Of a DNA stretch of 56,507 nucleotides, positions 1 to 8,099 are shown piece by piece. The position numbers and the translations under genes are program-made. The stretch covers positions 1 through 56,507 of the forward strand of contig PBRQ01000040.1 in NCBI GenBank assembly GCA_002725995.1, written 5' to 3'. The notes beneath the pieces were generated by a model. The model saw nothing but the letters and a program-made list of their open reading frames with translations, made no database searches and was not told the origin of the DNA. Source of the DNA: Gammaproteobacteria bacterium (GTDB lineage Bacteria > Pseudomonadota > Gammaproteobacteria > Pseudomonadales > Azotimanducaceae). The stretch's first letter is position 1; every line of letters begins with the position of its first letter.

Positions 1-1
1 C

Positions 2-214
2 ACTACCCTGACCCTGTCGGGATTCGATCCGACGCCGGGTGCACAGAATTCACCGGAACAGGTGCTCAGTGTTCACCTGCTGTTTTCATTTGCTGTACCT
101 GCGTTTTATACCCTTGCGGCTATGCTCGCATATAACTACCCGATCACGGCTGAACGGCACGCCAGGCTGCGAGAGACGCTTGAACGCCGGCAGGCAAGGA
201 AATTTCAAATATAA
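2..214 (+). CDS. GPH-family sugar:cation symporter, C-terminal end (partial)
   Basis: The window opens inside a reading frame that runs to a TAA at 212-214, about 70 codons. A last hydrophobic helix is followed by NYPITAERHARLRETLERR. A tail of the type Y-P-[LI]-T-x-E-R-H, followed by a charged helix rich in Arg and Glu, is characteristic of the MelB-like glycoside-pentoside-hexuronide:cation symporters (MFS_2). Only the final membrane helix and cytoplasmic tail are visible, so the substrate cannot be assigned. It lies in the same direction as the TonB-dependent receptor that follows, with a 183-bp AT-rich gap between them. Confidence 0.7.
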   Translation, partial: TTLTLSGFDPTPGAQNSPEQVLSVHLLFSFAVPAFYTLAAMLAYNYPITAERHARLRETLERRQARKFQI

Positions 215-397
215 CAGGTACTATTATTCTGCAGTGAATAGGTTAGATTGCTGATTGCTTATAGTCTTTCTATAAAAGGGCTACAAGCAATTTTCGCTTT
301 TTGTGTTAGTTCTTCTTCCAATAAAAGGAAAACAAGTTATACTTATTGTTTATGCCAGGATAGTTGAATGCCTTGAAAAGGCGGGGAGTGAAATGTA

Positions 398-2764
398 ATG
401 GTTGATTTAAAACGTTTAAAAAAAATAGGAGTGCCTTGTTTCATTGTCGCATGGGCGCTTGGGGGTCTTTGTTTTATAAGTTCTGTGCAGGCTGACGAAA
501 AAATAAATAGCCGAGTTATCGAAGAAATAGTAGTCAGATCTACAAAGAGAGCGACCGGCGATTTGGCGCAGGAGGTGCCCGTTTCATCAACAGTGCTTTC
601 CGAGAGGATGATTTTGGAAAATAATTTCAATGACTTGGTAGATGTTTCACACATGGTGCCAGGGGCTGACTTCAGACAGACAGCGACATTTCCTGGTATT
701 CAACGATTTTGGTTGCGAGCAGTAGGTGTGTCGTTTAGTGTTCCGAATTTTGATCCCGCGGTAGGCGTTTACCAGGATGGTATTTTCATAGCGCAGAACA
801 TTGCGGCTATTTTAGACACTTTTGACATGGAATCAATTGAGGTGCTTCGTGGTCCGCAAGGCACTTTGTTTGGTCGTAATACTTCTGTTGGAGCGGTTGT
901 GTCACGCAGTCGCCGACCCGGCGATGAATTCGCGTTCAAAAGCCAAGTAACGGGTGGCTCCTTCGATCGAAGAGATTTTAGTGTCTCGGTTGAAGGTCCT
1001 GTGATTGAAGATAAATTAAACGCTAAGTTGTCGCTGCAATCGCGTGATAGGGATGGTTGGATGAAAGATCTGTCAGGGGGAGAGCGTTTGGGTGTTTACG
1101 AATCAACCCATGCTCGAGGCACTTTGGTTTGGACGCCGACAGATGCTTTAGACGTGACGCTAATCGCAGAACGATACGAGCGGGGTGGAGATGGAGCAGT
1201 GTCGACCTCCCTTGGCGAGAGAGATTTGGGGCGTTCCGGACATCCGTTCGTTGCTGATGGGCGCAAGTGGGATGAGACTTATGCGGGTAACGCTGAAAAT
1301 GAACCATGGCGTTCCTTTTCAGATCACGAGGTCGATAAATTTATTTTAGAAGCGAATTATAACGTTGGTCATGGCGTTATTACGTCGGTGACTGGGTTTG
1401 TAGATGTTCTTGCATTTTCGGGCGGCGATTTTGAGGGAATTCCATCAGGGGCTCCTCTTAATGTTGTTACTCGCTTGATGATTGACCAGGATCAATTTAG
1501 CCAGGAAATTCGGTATGCATCGACATTTTCAGAAAAGTTTGATTTCACTCTGGGTCTCTTTTACTTCACCCAAGACCTTTTTTACGGCGAACAGCGCTGC
1601 TGTCAATCTAGTCAACCCAACCTCTTTGGTGTTAGGCCTCCCGGTGTTGACGAACTGGATCATGACAGTTTCGGTGTGTTTGCTGATGTGCGTATTAATT
1701 TGTCCGATGATTTGACATTGTCAATTGGCGGTCGTTACAACAGAGAAAAGAAAGACGCAAAAATTGGTTTTGTGAATTTCGGTTCTTGTCAAGCGGCAGT
1801 AACTCCAAGATTTGAAACTAACGATTTCTTTGAATGTACAGGCGGCGGTGCAGAGGGTGGTTACGATTATATCGATGATGAAACTTGGACTAGCTTTTCT
1901 CCAAGGGTAAGTCTGCAATATCAAGTTAATGATGACGCAATGTTATTTGCCTCCGCTACAAGGGGTTATCGCAGTGGTGGTTTCTCGTTTCGGGCAAGCG
2001 CTGGAGAGTTAGCCCTGAGGGATGCTCAAATTGCAGCGGGAATCGATCCACTTCGACCAACGTTTTATGATGAAGAAAGAGTAGACTCTTTAGAGCTAGG
2101 TCTTAAATCAGATTGGTATGACAATCGCTTGCGTTTCAATGTGACGGGATACTACAACTGGTGGGACGGCATTCAACGGAACTTACAAGAAGGTGTTCCT
2201 GGGAATATCTCGCAACGCACAGCTAATGTTGAAGAATCTCACGTCTATGGGCTGGAGATTGAAATCAACGCCATAGCTGGTCTGGATATGTTAATTGATG
2301 GAGATATGCTACGCATTGATGGGGCTTTTGCTGTAGCTGAATCTGGTTATGATTCCGACGACTATGTTATTTTGGATCCTGATACATTGACCGTTGCAAC
2401 TGATTTAACGGGCCAAGAATTTGGTGCACCGCACAATACTGCTTTTATCGCTGCGACGTATGAACATCCTGTTGGTGATAAGGGGGCAACGTTGAGCTGG
2501 CGTGCTAGCTACTGGTGGAAAGAAGGCAATTATTCTGAAGGTGTGCAGCGAGCCAACGGACTAAACAAATACGAAGATTGGAGCGAAGTTGATGCTCAGA
2601 TCCGATACACGAGTGCGGACGGTAAGTGGTTTATCAAAGCTTTCGGTAAGAATATGAGTTATGACAAAGGTTATGTTGCTCGGGTTCCTTTCTCATCATC
2701 ATGGGGGCTTGGAAATCCGCGTGACCCAAGGACTTACGGATTGACAATTGGGTTTGAAAGTTAG
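398..2764 (+). CDS. TonB-dependent outer-membrane receptor 1
   Basis: A 788-aa outer-membrane receptor for energised uptake of a bulky ligand. A signal peptide (residues 1-32, cleavage after SSVQA) precedes a TonB-box-like EEIVVRS stretch near residue 43, a plug domain with VEVLRGPQGTLFGRNT-type motif (near residues 148-165) and a long beta-barrel. GGGGAG-type spacing before the ATG (ggcgggga) supports the start. It is a clear paralogue of the receptor at 3851, with matching blocks such as FDFTLGLFYF against FDFTAGLFYF. The plug motif reads SVGAVVSRSRRP where the paralogue has TGGVVNVRTKRP. The gene is more AT-rich than most of the window, which hints at separate acquisition. The substrate is unknown; receptors of this type serve siderophores, glycans or steroid/terpenoid-like ligands. 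Confidence 0.93.
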   Translation: MVDLKRLKKIGVPCFIVAWALGGLCFISSVQADEKINSRVIEEIVVRSTKRATGDLAQEVPVSSTVLSERMILENNFNDLVDVSHMVPGADFRQTATFPGIQRFWLRAVGVSFSVPNFDPAVGVYQDGIFIAQNIAAILDTFDMESIEVLRGPQGTLFGRNTSVGAVVSRSRRPGDEFAFKSQVTGGSFDRRDFSVSVEGPVIEDKLNAKLSLQSRDRDGWMKDLSGGERLGVYESTHARGTLVWTPTDALDVTLIAERYERGGDGAVSTSLGERDLGRSGHPFVADGRKWDETYAGNAENEPWRSFSDHEVDKFILEANYNVGHGVITSVTGFVDVLAFSGGDFEGIPSGAPLNVVTRLMIDQDQFSQEIRYASTFSEKFDFTLGLFYFTQDLFYGEQRCCQSSQPNLFGVRPPGVDELDHDSFGVFADVRINLSDDLTLSIGGRYNREKKDAKIGFVNFGSCQAAVTPRFETNDFFECTGGGAEGGYDYIDDETWTSFSPRVSLQYQVNDDAMLFASATRGYRSGGFSFRASAGELALRDAQIAAGIDPLRPTFYDEERVDSLELGLKSDWYDNRLRFNVTGYYNWWDGIQRNLQEGVPGNISQRTANVEESHVYGLEIEINAIAGLDMLIDGDMLRIDGAFAVAESGYDSDDYVILDPDTLTVATDLTGQEFGAPHNTAFIAATYEHPVGDKGATLSWRASYWWKEGNYSEGVQRANGLNKYEDWSEVDAQIRYTSADGKWFIKAFGKNMSYDKGYVARVPFSSSWGLGNPRDPRTYGLTIGFES

Positions 2765-2840
2765 GAAAAAGGCGTCGTAAATTTTCGGTGTTGATTTCTT
2801 TACACTTCCCCTTTTAAAGAAATTGAATTTCTGACTTTCA

Positions 2841-2868
2841 AGGGCGCTCTTTGAGCGCCCTCTTTATT
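2841..2868 (+). terminator. Rho-independent terminator of receptor 1
   Basis: AGGGCGCTC, a TTT loop and GAGCGCCCT form a perfect 9-bp hairpin, followed by CTTTATT. It lies 76 bp past the receptor stop codon. Confidence 0.85.
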
Positions 2869-3336
2869 GTCTATTAAATGCATTAGGAATGTGTGCGAGT
2901 CATCGTTATGCAAGTCTTAAATTAGTCAGGCGTTCGATGATTATGGAGGTTGATGAAAGTTATTAATTTAGATTTCGTCCCTCGGTCCACATCTTTTGAG
3001 CTTTGATCTTGGTCTAGCTAATGCCGTCTTACTTAGACTCGACAAATGTGCAGTAAAAAGTATTTATATCTTCCTATAATCGAAATATTAGCCTGTTTGG
3101 TTTGGTTTGGTTTTTTTACCGCTAGAGCATACTTTTAGTTCCTATTTTGTCACTCAAGCCATCAAAACCACCAAAATTTCTAGGGTGTAACTGAGCGGTC
3201 CTCAAAAAAATAAAACATGTAATATTATTTATATATTTTAAGTATTGAATATTAAGCTAAATTTTTTTTATTGATATATTATATAACATGTTATACAAAT
3301 AAACGTAACATGATTTGGCGAAGGGAAAGGGGACGC
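2869..3336. other. AT-rich gap between terminator and SDR remnant
   Basis: No convincing gene is present. The stretch becomes very AT-rich towards its right end (about 3200-3300) and contains a short GGTTT-type simple repeat near 3095-3117. A TATATT/TATAAC-rich stretch just before 3300 could be an old promoter for the truncated SDR gene that follows. Confidence 0.6.
3095..3117. repeat. GGTTT simple repeat
   Basis: Three tandem GTTTG/GGTTT units run into a T7 tract. It sits in non-coding AT-rich DNA; no function is apparent. Confidence 0.6.
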
Positions 3337-3519
3337 ATGGATCTGGGGATTAAAGGTAGGAAGGCGATAGTTAACGGAGGAAGTGCAGGAATGGGGAGAG
3401 GTGCCTCGCTTGCCTTGGCTGTGGAGGGCGCAGAGGTATACATTTCCGCGCGGTCTGAACAACGCCTATACAGATCTTGTGAGGATATCGCGAGTAAGAC
3501 GGGAGCAAAAGTGACGCCC
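3337..3519 (+). pseudogene. Short-chain dehydrogenase/reductase, N-terminal fragment
   Basis: From the ATG at 3337 the frame reads MDLGIKGRKAIVNGGSAGMG, the Rossmann start of an SDR with a variant of the TGxxxGxG nucleotide-binding motif (NGGSAGMG), followed by the second strand VEGAEVYISARSEQRL. Similarity stops after about 60 residues (TGAKVTP), where family members continue for about 200 more. From there the DNA reads instead as an inverted gene fragment. RBS-like aagggaaagggg precedes the start. It is a truncated remnant, probably non-functional. Confidence 0.75.
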
Positions 3520-3751
3520 AGATTTGCTTACTCTCGTCAAAAATCTCATCATCTTGATCCTCTCTAACAGAGTGGACATCAGGTGCGTGGTAGTCACCAT
3601 GCAACACAAATTCCCCACACCAACTATCCAGTTCAATAATTGGAAACTCGTATTCACGCAGTTCAGTACCCTCAAGTATATTGGTAGTAGGTACTGGTAC
3701 GTATCTTCTACACTGGTCAACAGGCCAGTAGATTTTCTGCAACTTGCGCAT
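3519..3751 (-). pseudogene. Inverted fragment of an unrecognised, phage/ICE-like gene
   Basis: On the minus strand an ATG at 3749-3751 is preceded by taaggagcgaaaaa, a strong ribosome-binding site. The frame starts MRKLQKIYWPVDQC and continues with an acidic, aromatic-rich sequence (EYEFPIIELDSW, GDYHAPDVHSV, DDEIFDE). The natural-looking composition ends where the truncated SDR gene begins, so the gene appears to have lost its 3' part at that junction. I do not recognise the family. Small acidic proteins of this look are common in integrative elements, and a second pair of mobile-element-like genes lies near the tRNA at 7.1-7.6 kb. Confidence 0.5.
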
Positions 3752-3850
3752 TTTTTCGCTCCTTATGCTGGTGGCTGCCGTCTTCCGGTCAATGTGAACT
3801 GGTTGAAATTGGTGAAAACGATAATTAGATAATCTTTTAAGGGGATTGAT

Positions 3851-6178
3851 ATGCACGACAAACCGGGTTGGACGGCTAGTCCGACACTTTCAGTACTGAT
3901 TGCTACTCTATCACTGGCAGGTGGTCTCGCAAGTTCGTCGGTGATTGCAGCAGACCAGAAGAACGCCATCATGGAAGAAGTAACAGTGACCGCACGGAAA
4001 AGAGCGGAAGGAGAATTGCTGCAGGAAATTCCAATATCTGCAACAGCATTTTCTGCCGAGAAGATTGATGCCATCAGTGCCGCTGACATCAAGGACCTTG
4101 GACGCCTAGTGCCTGGTGCACGCATAGAAGAGCAGGGTAATTCCCCTGGCTTTGGAGTGTTTTTTATCCGTGGTGCAGGTGTCAGCCCATCGGTGCCAAG
4201 TTTTGACCCGGCTGTAGGCATATTCGTTGACGGCGTATTCCAGGCGCAGGTGGCAACTTCTGTTCTAGATGTATTTGACATGGAGGCAGTGGAGATACTG
4301 CGTGGACCCCAGGGTACTCTGTTTGGTCGCAATGTTACTGGTGGTGTGGTTAACGTTCGCACCAAAAGGCCGACAGGTGAGTATGGCATTGATGCACAGG
4401 TGACGACCGGCAGTTACGACCGCAGGGACCTGGCTCTGACCATCAATACACCCATGATAAATGATCAGTTCGCAGCTAAATTGACTGTTCTGAAACGTGA
4501 CCGTGATGGATACGTTAGGGACAATGTCAGCAATTCTGACTGGGGTGAAGTGGACACGCTGGTGGTAAGGCCTTCCTTAATCTGGACGCCTACTGAAGAC
4601 CTCCAACTCACGTTCCTGTACGAACACTATGAACAAAGAGGGCATCCGCTGCCGCTGGTACCAACTGGGAACACTCCATCGGGAACCACAGGTGGTCTGA
4701 TCCCTGGTGGTAGTCGAGACTTCTTCGAGACCTGGTATGACAACCCCACGGACATCCCATCATTTGTCGATTTTGAAAGGAATCGTTTTACCCTGGAGGC
4801 CGAGTGGGATCTTGGGCATGGAACGATTACGTCGATTACAGGGTATTCCGAACTTGACCATGTATTCGGTGCTGATTTTGACGGTACCAATCTTGCGTTC
4901 ATATTTACAACGGCTCAGCAACTGGATCAGGATCAGTTCACTCAGGAAATCCGTTATGCGTCCAATTTCTCTGACGTCTTTGACTTTACTGCCGGCCTTT
5001 TCTACTTCCAGCAGGATGTCATGTATGGTGAACAGCGCTACCAGGGAAGTCGAGTGAATATCCATATTCGGCCAGGCGACCCGATTGGTGCAGGATGGCC
5101 TGCCATGGGCATGACTAATCATGACCAGTGGTCGGCCTTTTTTGAAGCACATTATATTTTTGCTGAAGACTTCACCCTGACCGTCGGTGCCCGTTACGGT
5201 CAGGAACAAAAAGATACTCAGGTTGGTATGGTCAATTCCGGTAACTGCATCAGTGCCGCTACCTTTAATGTCAATGTCCGGTCCTTCTCCTGTCCACTGG
5301 GTTATCAGCTGGATGATGATGAGACCTGGAATAACCTGTCACCTAAGATTGGGCTAGAGTACCGCATAAACGATGATGCCATGACCTACATAAGCTGGAC
5401 TCGAGCATTTCGCAGCGGTGGCTGGACCTATCGAGCTGACACGGGCGATCTGACTGGACCAAGGCCGGGTTTCTACGACGAGGAGCAGGTTGATGCCACC
5501 GAAGTCGGTATTAAATCAGACTGGTTTGATAACCGACTGCGAGTCAATGTCGCCGGCTGGCAGCATGACTTTGATGATCTGCAGCGTTCGATCTTTCTAA
5601 CTGAAACTGATGCAGGCGGGAACGTTACTAAACTGACCCAGCGCTTCTCCAATGTTGGTAGCTCCGAAGCCTTCGGCTTTGAGGTTGAAGTTGTGGCTAT
5701 CCTGGCAGAGGATGGGATGGTAGATGGTGACAGTCTTGCCACAGAGTTTGCCTGGGGCAATATCGAGTATGACTATAATTCTCCGGTCGACTTCAACGGA
5801 GATGGCGTGGATGATGGTGACTTTTCCTGGAATCAGATCCCGGACTCTACCTGGAATCTGGCTGTGACCTATTCACATCCACTCGAGTCCACTGGCGGGC
5901 GTCTGACCTGGCGTGTTGGGTATCAGTACACTGACGAAGTGAACGGTGGTGGAACCAGCCCGGATACCAATACGATCGCCATGTATCAGGAACGGAAAAT
6001 GTGGGATGCGAATCTTAACTACGTACCTGCCGAGGGGAACTGGTCCGTCACCCTGTTCGGAAAGAATCTGAGTGATGAGGAGTATTATCAGTTCAAAACG
6101 CCATTCAGCACCGGCTTTGGTATCGCCCAGCCAATGGTGGATGCAACCTGGGGTGCGACATTGAGCGTATCACTTTAG
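3851..6178 (+). CDS. TonB-dependent outer-membrane receptor 2
   Basis: A 775-aa receptor paralogous to the one at 398. It has a signal peptide (to about residue 34, VIAA), a TonB-box-like EEVTVTARKRAEG, a plug with EILRGPQGTLFGRNVTGGVV, and a beta-barrel in which FDFTAGLFYFQQD and RSGGWTYRADTGD parallel receptor 1. The start follows ttttaagggg at a good distance. Its GC content is closer to the bulk of the window than that of receptor 1. A TetR-type gene faces it downstream, which is a plausible local regulator. The ligand is unknown. Confidence 0.93.
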   Translation: MHDKPGWTASPTLSVLIATLSLAGGLASSSVIAADQKNAIMEEVTVTARKRAEGELLQEIPISATAFSAEKIDAISAADIKDLGRLVPGARIEEQGNSPGFGVFFIRGAGVSPSVPSFDPAVGIFVDGVFQAQVATSVLDVFDMEAVEILRGPQGTLFGRNVTGGVVNVRTKRPTGEYGIDAQVTTGSYDRRDLALTINTPMINDQFAAKLTVLKRDRDGYVRDNVSNSDWGEVDTLVVRPSLIWTPTEDLQLTFLYEHYEQRGHPLPLVPTGNTPSGTTGGLIPGGSRDFFETWYDNPTDIPSFVDFERNRFTLEAEWDLGHGTITSITGYSELDHVFGADFDGTNLAFIFTTAQQLDQDQFTQEIRYASNFSDVFDFTAGLFYFQQDVMYGEQRYQGSRVNIHIRPGDPIGAGWPAMGMTNHDQWSAFFEAHYIFAEDFTLTVGARYGQEQKDTQVGMVNSGNCISAATFNVNVRSFSCPLGYQLDDDETWNNLSPKIGLEYRINDDAMTYISWTRAFRSGGWTYRADTGDLTGPRPGFYDEEQVDATEVGIKSDWFDNRLRVNVAGWQHDFDDLQRSIFLTETDAGGNVTKLTQRFSNVGSSEAFGFEVEVVAILAEDGMVDGDSLATEFAWGNIEYDYNSPVDFNGDGVDDGDFSWNQIPDSTWNLAVTYSHPLESTGGRLTWRVGYQYTDEVNGGGTSPDTNTIAMYQERKMWDANLNYVPAEGNWSVTLFGKNLSDEEYYQFKTPFSTGFGIAQPMVDATWGATLSVSL

Positions 6179-6200
6179 CGCTGAGTTGCTGGTAGTTGTT

Positions 6201-6228
6201 GTGCTACTGGCTTAGCCAGCAGTAGCAC
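6201..6228 (+). terminator. Possible terminator hairpin after receptor 2
   Basis: GTGCTACTG and CAGTAGCAC form a 9-bp stem about 22 bp past the receptor stop. No T-run follows, so termination is uncertain. It could also act as a barrier between the receptor and the convergent TetR gene. Confidence 0.45.
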
Positions 6229-6350
6229 GGTGTATGAAAGACAAGGTACAGGTCATACGGTAAAACGTATGTTCTGTACAAACTATCCCATACAAACTAA
6301 GTCCATTTGTTTGAAGGATGTTGTTTACTTCCGCAGTCCCCGGGAAGGTC

Positions 6351-6992
6351 CTAGAAATCGGTGAAGCCTTTCATTTCTTTCATTAGTTTCTTGATGGTCT
6401 CGGTTGTTTTCTCGAACGTATAGCCTTCTGTCACTGAACGAAGCACCATGCTGATATCCAATTTCGCGATATTTACTGTATTAGTTAGCGAGAATTCATC
6501 ATACCACCAGGGAGTGTATAGAGGATTTACCTGCCGATAGATGATGCGGTTTAGCAGGTCATGATCCACCCAGTTGACAAAATCTCCCTCTGCCTGAATT
6601 TGATCAATAGCCTTGCGATAGGTGCCCATTCGAATGGAGGTAAATACAGAGTCCTTCGTACTTAAAATGGTAGCGAGCCCTCTTGCGTAAGCAATATTGT
6701 TGCGCGTGACTTTGGCAACGGTTTCTATGATGTAGTACAACCTGTCGATACCCTTATCTATCACGGCATCATCAATAGCCTGGTAAATGTGGCGGTAGCG
6801 TTCCTCTACGGCAATGAAAATGAGCTTTTCTTTGCTGCCAAACTGATGATACAAAGTCTTCGTAGTAACACCGCTAACCTCGGCCAGTTCCCTCATTTTT
6901 AGACCGTCGTAGCCTTTTTCAGTGACCAGCTTTCTTGCTGTTGCAAGGATTCGCTCGCGGCGCTCGTACTGCCTTTCGGTCATTACTTTCAT
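6351..6992 (-). CDS. TetR/AcrR-family transcriptional regulator
   Basis: 213 aa. The N-terminal helix-turn-helix (about residues 9-55) has ILATARKLVTEKGYDGLKMR, then VSGVTTKTLYHQFGSKEKL, the standard TetR DNA-binding unit. The remaining 150 residues are an all-helical ligand/dimer domain without a recognisable ligand signature. Two starts are possible, MKVMTERQ or MTERQ three codons in; neither has a strong ribosome-binding site. It is transcribed towards receptor 2 and ends 172 bp from it. Family members usually repress transport or catabolic genes and are released by a small ligand, so control of the receptors is an inference from position. Confidence 0.9.
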   Translation of the reverse strand: MKVMTERQYERRERILATARKLVTEKGYDGLKMRELAEVSGVTTKTLYHQFGSKEKLIFIAVEERYRHIYQAIDDAVIDKGIDRLYYIIETVAKVTRNNIAYARGLATILSTKDSVFTSIRMGTYRKAIDQIQAEGDFVNWVDHDLLNRIIYRQVNPLYTPWWYDEFSLTNTVNIAKLDISMVLRSVTEGYTFEKTTETIKKLMKEMKGFTDF

Positions 6993-7124
6993 AGGTCATG
7001 TTCCAGCTAATTTGAAAGTCATTATCAAGAGAAGAGCACTGTCTGGCAACTTCTACTTTAGTAAATACCAAATGGTTCCGAATCGTTCTTGCGGCTGCCA
7101 CTTAATGTTCGGAGGCACTGGTGA

Positions 7125-7286
7125 TCAGGTCATCAATGTAGTCAGCAAACCCTGGATGATCATCCTGATCACTGTGTCTGGGATTGGATTAACGAGGTCT
7201 ACGACGAGAACACCCGACAGGGCGACATTGACTGGGTTAACTCCCAGATTGAACAAGCAGCCTATGATGCGGAGGAGGAAGCATGA
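7125..7286 (+). pseudogene. Small acidic mobile-element-like ORF, 5' end missing
   Basis: An open frame of 53 codons reads DDHPDHCVWDWINEVYDENT and then DWVNSQIEQAAYDAEEEA before TGA. It has no ATG, GTG or TTG at its beginning, so its 5' part appears lost. The stop overlaps the next start as ATGA, and the acidic, Trp/Asp-rich composition is unlike the chromosomal genes. The family is not recognised. The tight coupling to the DUF5983-like gene suggests both came from one integrative element. Confidence 0.45.
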
Positions 7287-7567
7287 ACTTGGAAATCAAT
7301 AAGGAGCTGGTACTATCTACAGCGCATATCCCAGGTCGTGAAGGCCTGGCACTCCGTGATCTAGTTGCAGCTGGAACTATTGACGATCTGAGAGATGGCT
7401 GGCGGGTCTGGACAGGGTACACCGATGAGACTGTATTGAGGCCCACCTCCAAAGTGCCTACCGTTCAGAAGTTGTTATTCCTGGCACTAGGTGCCGGGTG
7501 TAAGTGGCTGGTACTGGATCAGGATGGGCCAGATTACCCCGATGAACTCGAGGTTTTTGACTGGTAA
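7283..7567 (+). CDS. DUF5983-like small protein of integrative elements
   Basis: 94 aa starting MNLEINKELVLSTAHI with gcggaggaggaagc as a very strong ribosome-binding site. The layout VLSTAHI near the N-terminus and LVLDQDGPDYPDELEVFDW at the C-terminus resembles the DUF5983 proteins found in integrative and conjugative elements, which share STAH/STGH and DxDGP...W ends. The assignment is from memory of the pattern and should be treated as tentative. It overlaps the preceding ORF by four bases and lies 110 bp from the 3' end of a tRNA-Arg, the expected place for element remnants. Function is unknown. Confidence 0.5.
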   Translation: MNLEINKELVLSTAHIPGREGLALRDLVAAGTIDDLRDGWRVWTGYTDETVLRPTSKVPTVQKLLFLALGAGCKWLVLDQDGPDYPDELEVFDW

Positions 7568-7581
7568 ATGACTGCGACACA

Positions 7582-7639
7582 CCCCACCGTATATGAGGGG
7601 AAAACTTCCCTGTGTGGGGAAGATCCCCACGTATGGGGA
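7582..7639. repeat. Cluster of GC-capped palindromes beside tRNA-Arg
   Basis: Three inverted repeats lie within 58 bp: CCCCACCGTATATGAGGGG, TTCCCTGTGTGGGGAA and TCCCCACGTATGGGGA. The second and third also share arms (GTGGGGA, AGA, TCCCCAC), allowing alternative hairpins. Units one and three look like direct copies (CCCCAC, GTAT, GGGGAAAA). Spacing is about 20 bp, which does not fit a CRISPR array. It may be a regulatory or recombination site of the element remnant next to it. Confidence 0.6.
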
Positions 7640-7677
7640 AAATCGCACCTTGAGTATGTAGTCAGAGCCTTTAGAAA

Positions 7678-7754
7678 TGGCGCGCTGGGAGGGAGTCGAA
7701 CCCCCGACCGCCTGGTTCGTAGCCAGGAACTCTATCCAGCTGAGCTACCAGCGC
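7678..7754 (-). tRNA. tRNA-Arg (anticodon ACG)
   Basis: Read on the minus strand, GCGCTGG pairs with CCAGCGC as acceptor stem. D-arm sequence TAGCTCAGCTGGATAGAGT, a 5-bp anticodon stem CCTGG/CCAGG around loop CTACGAA, and T-arm GGGGGTTCGACTCCCTC follow. Anticodon is ACG. The 3' CCA is encoded at 7678-7680. Mobile-element-like genes and palindromes abut the 3' end side, as at tRNA integration sites. Confidence 0.97.
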
Positions 7755-7858
7755 AATGAGGAGCGTATTATCTTTGTGCTGCACAGATAGGTCAACTTCA
7801 TTATTGGGCTGTAGATGATATATTCTCATCTGGAGTTCTAGTTTTTTGGTTTGATAGT

Positions 7859-8074
7859 ATGTCTGATCTAATGTACGAGGGGCTAAACCTTGCACTTTAT
7901 GGAATGGGGACAGTTTTTCTTTTCCTCACCCTGCTGGTAGGAGCTACAGTGTTAATGTCGGCTCTGATAGGTTTGACCGAGCGAGGGGACAATGAATCCC
8001 AGCAGCAGACCGGGTTAGATCCGAAAATTTTAGCAGCAATTGGTGCTGCCATTTACCAACACCGAAAGCGATAG
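7859..8074 (+). CDS. oadG: Oxaloacetate decarboxylase Na+ pump, gamma subunit
   Basis: 71 aa with one membrane helix ([19 protein letters not shown]) followed by a short polar tail, the standard form of OadG. This subunit anchors the alpha subunit to the membrane beta subunit and helps assemble the complex. A second possible start (MYEG) lies four codons in. It is followed after 25 bp by oadA and then oadB in the gamma-alpha-beta order typical of gammaproteobacterial sodium pumps. Confidence 0.9.
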   Translation: MSDLMYEGLNLALYGMGTVFLFLTLLVGATVLMSALIGLTERGDNESQQQTGLDPKILAAIGAAIYQHRKR

Positions 8075-8099
8075 ACTGAACAAGAGGCCCAGTAAAAAC

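Noticed and set aside
10..45. tRNA-like T-arm (GGATTCGATCC)
   Set aside because: It lies inside the symporter reading frame (LSGFDPTPG) and no cloverleaf can be built around it.
5473..5760. Long antisense ORFs inside the receptors, carboxylase, RND and DUF3604 genes
   Set aside because: They mirror the codon bias of the real genes on the other strand and lack start signals and family motifs.
7582..7639. CRISPR-like palindromic repeats
   Set aside because: Palindrome centres are only about 20 bp apart, arms differ between units and there are no spacers of constant length; no cas genes are present.
7568..7759. 63-codon ORF ending in the tRNA region
   Set aside because: It reads through the antisense of the tRNA-Arg and the palindrome cluster, so it is not a gene.
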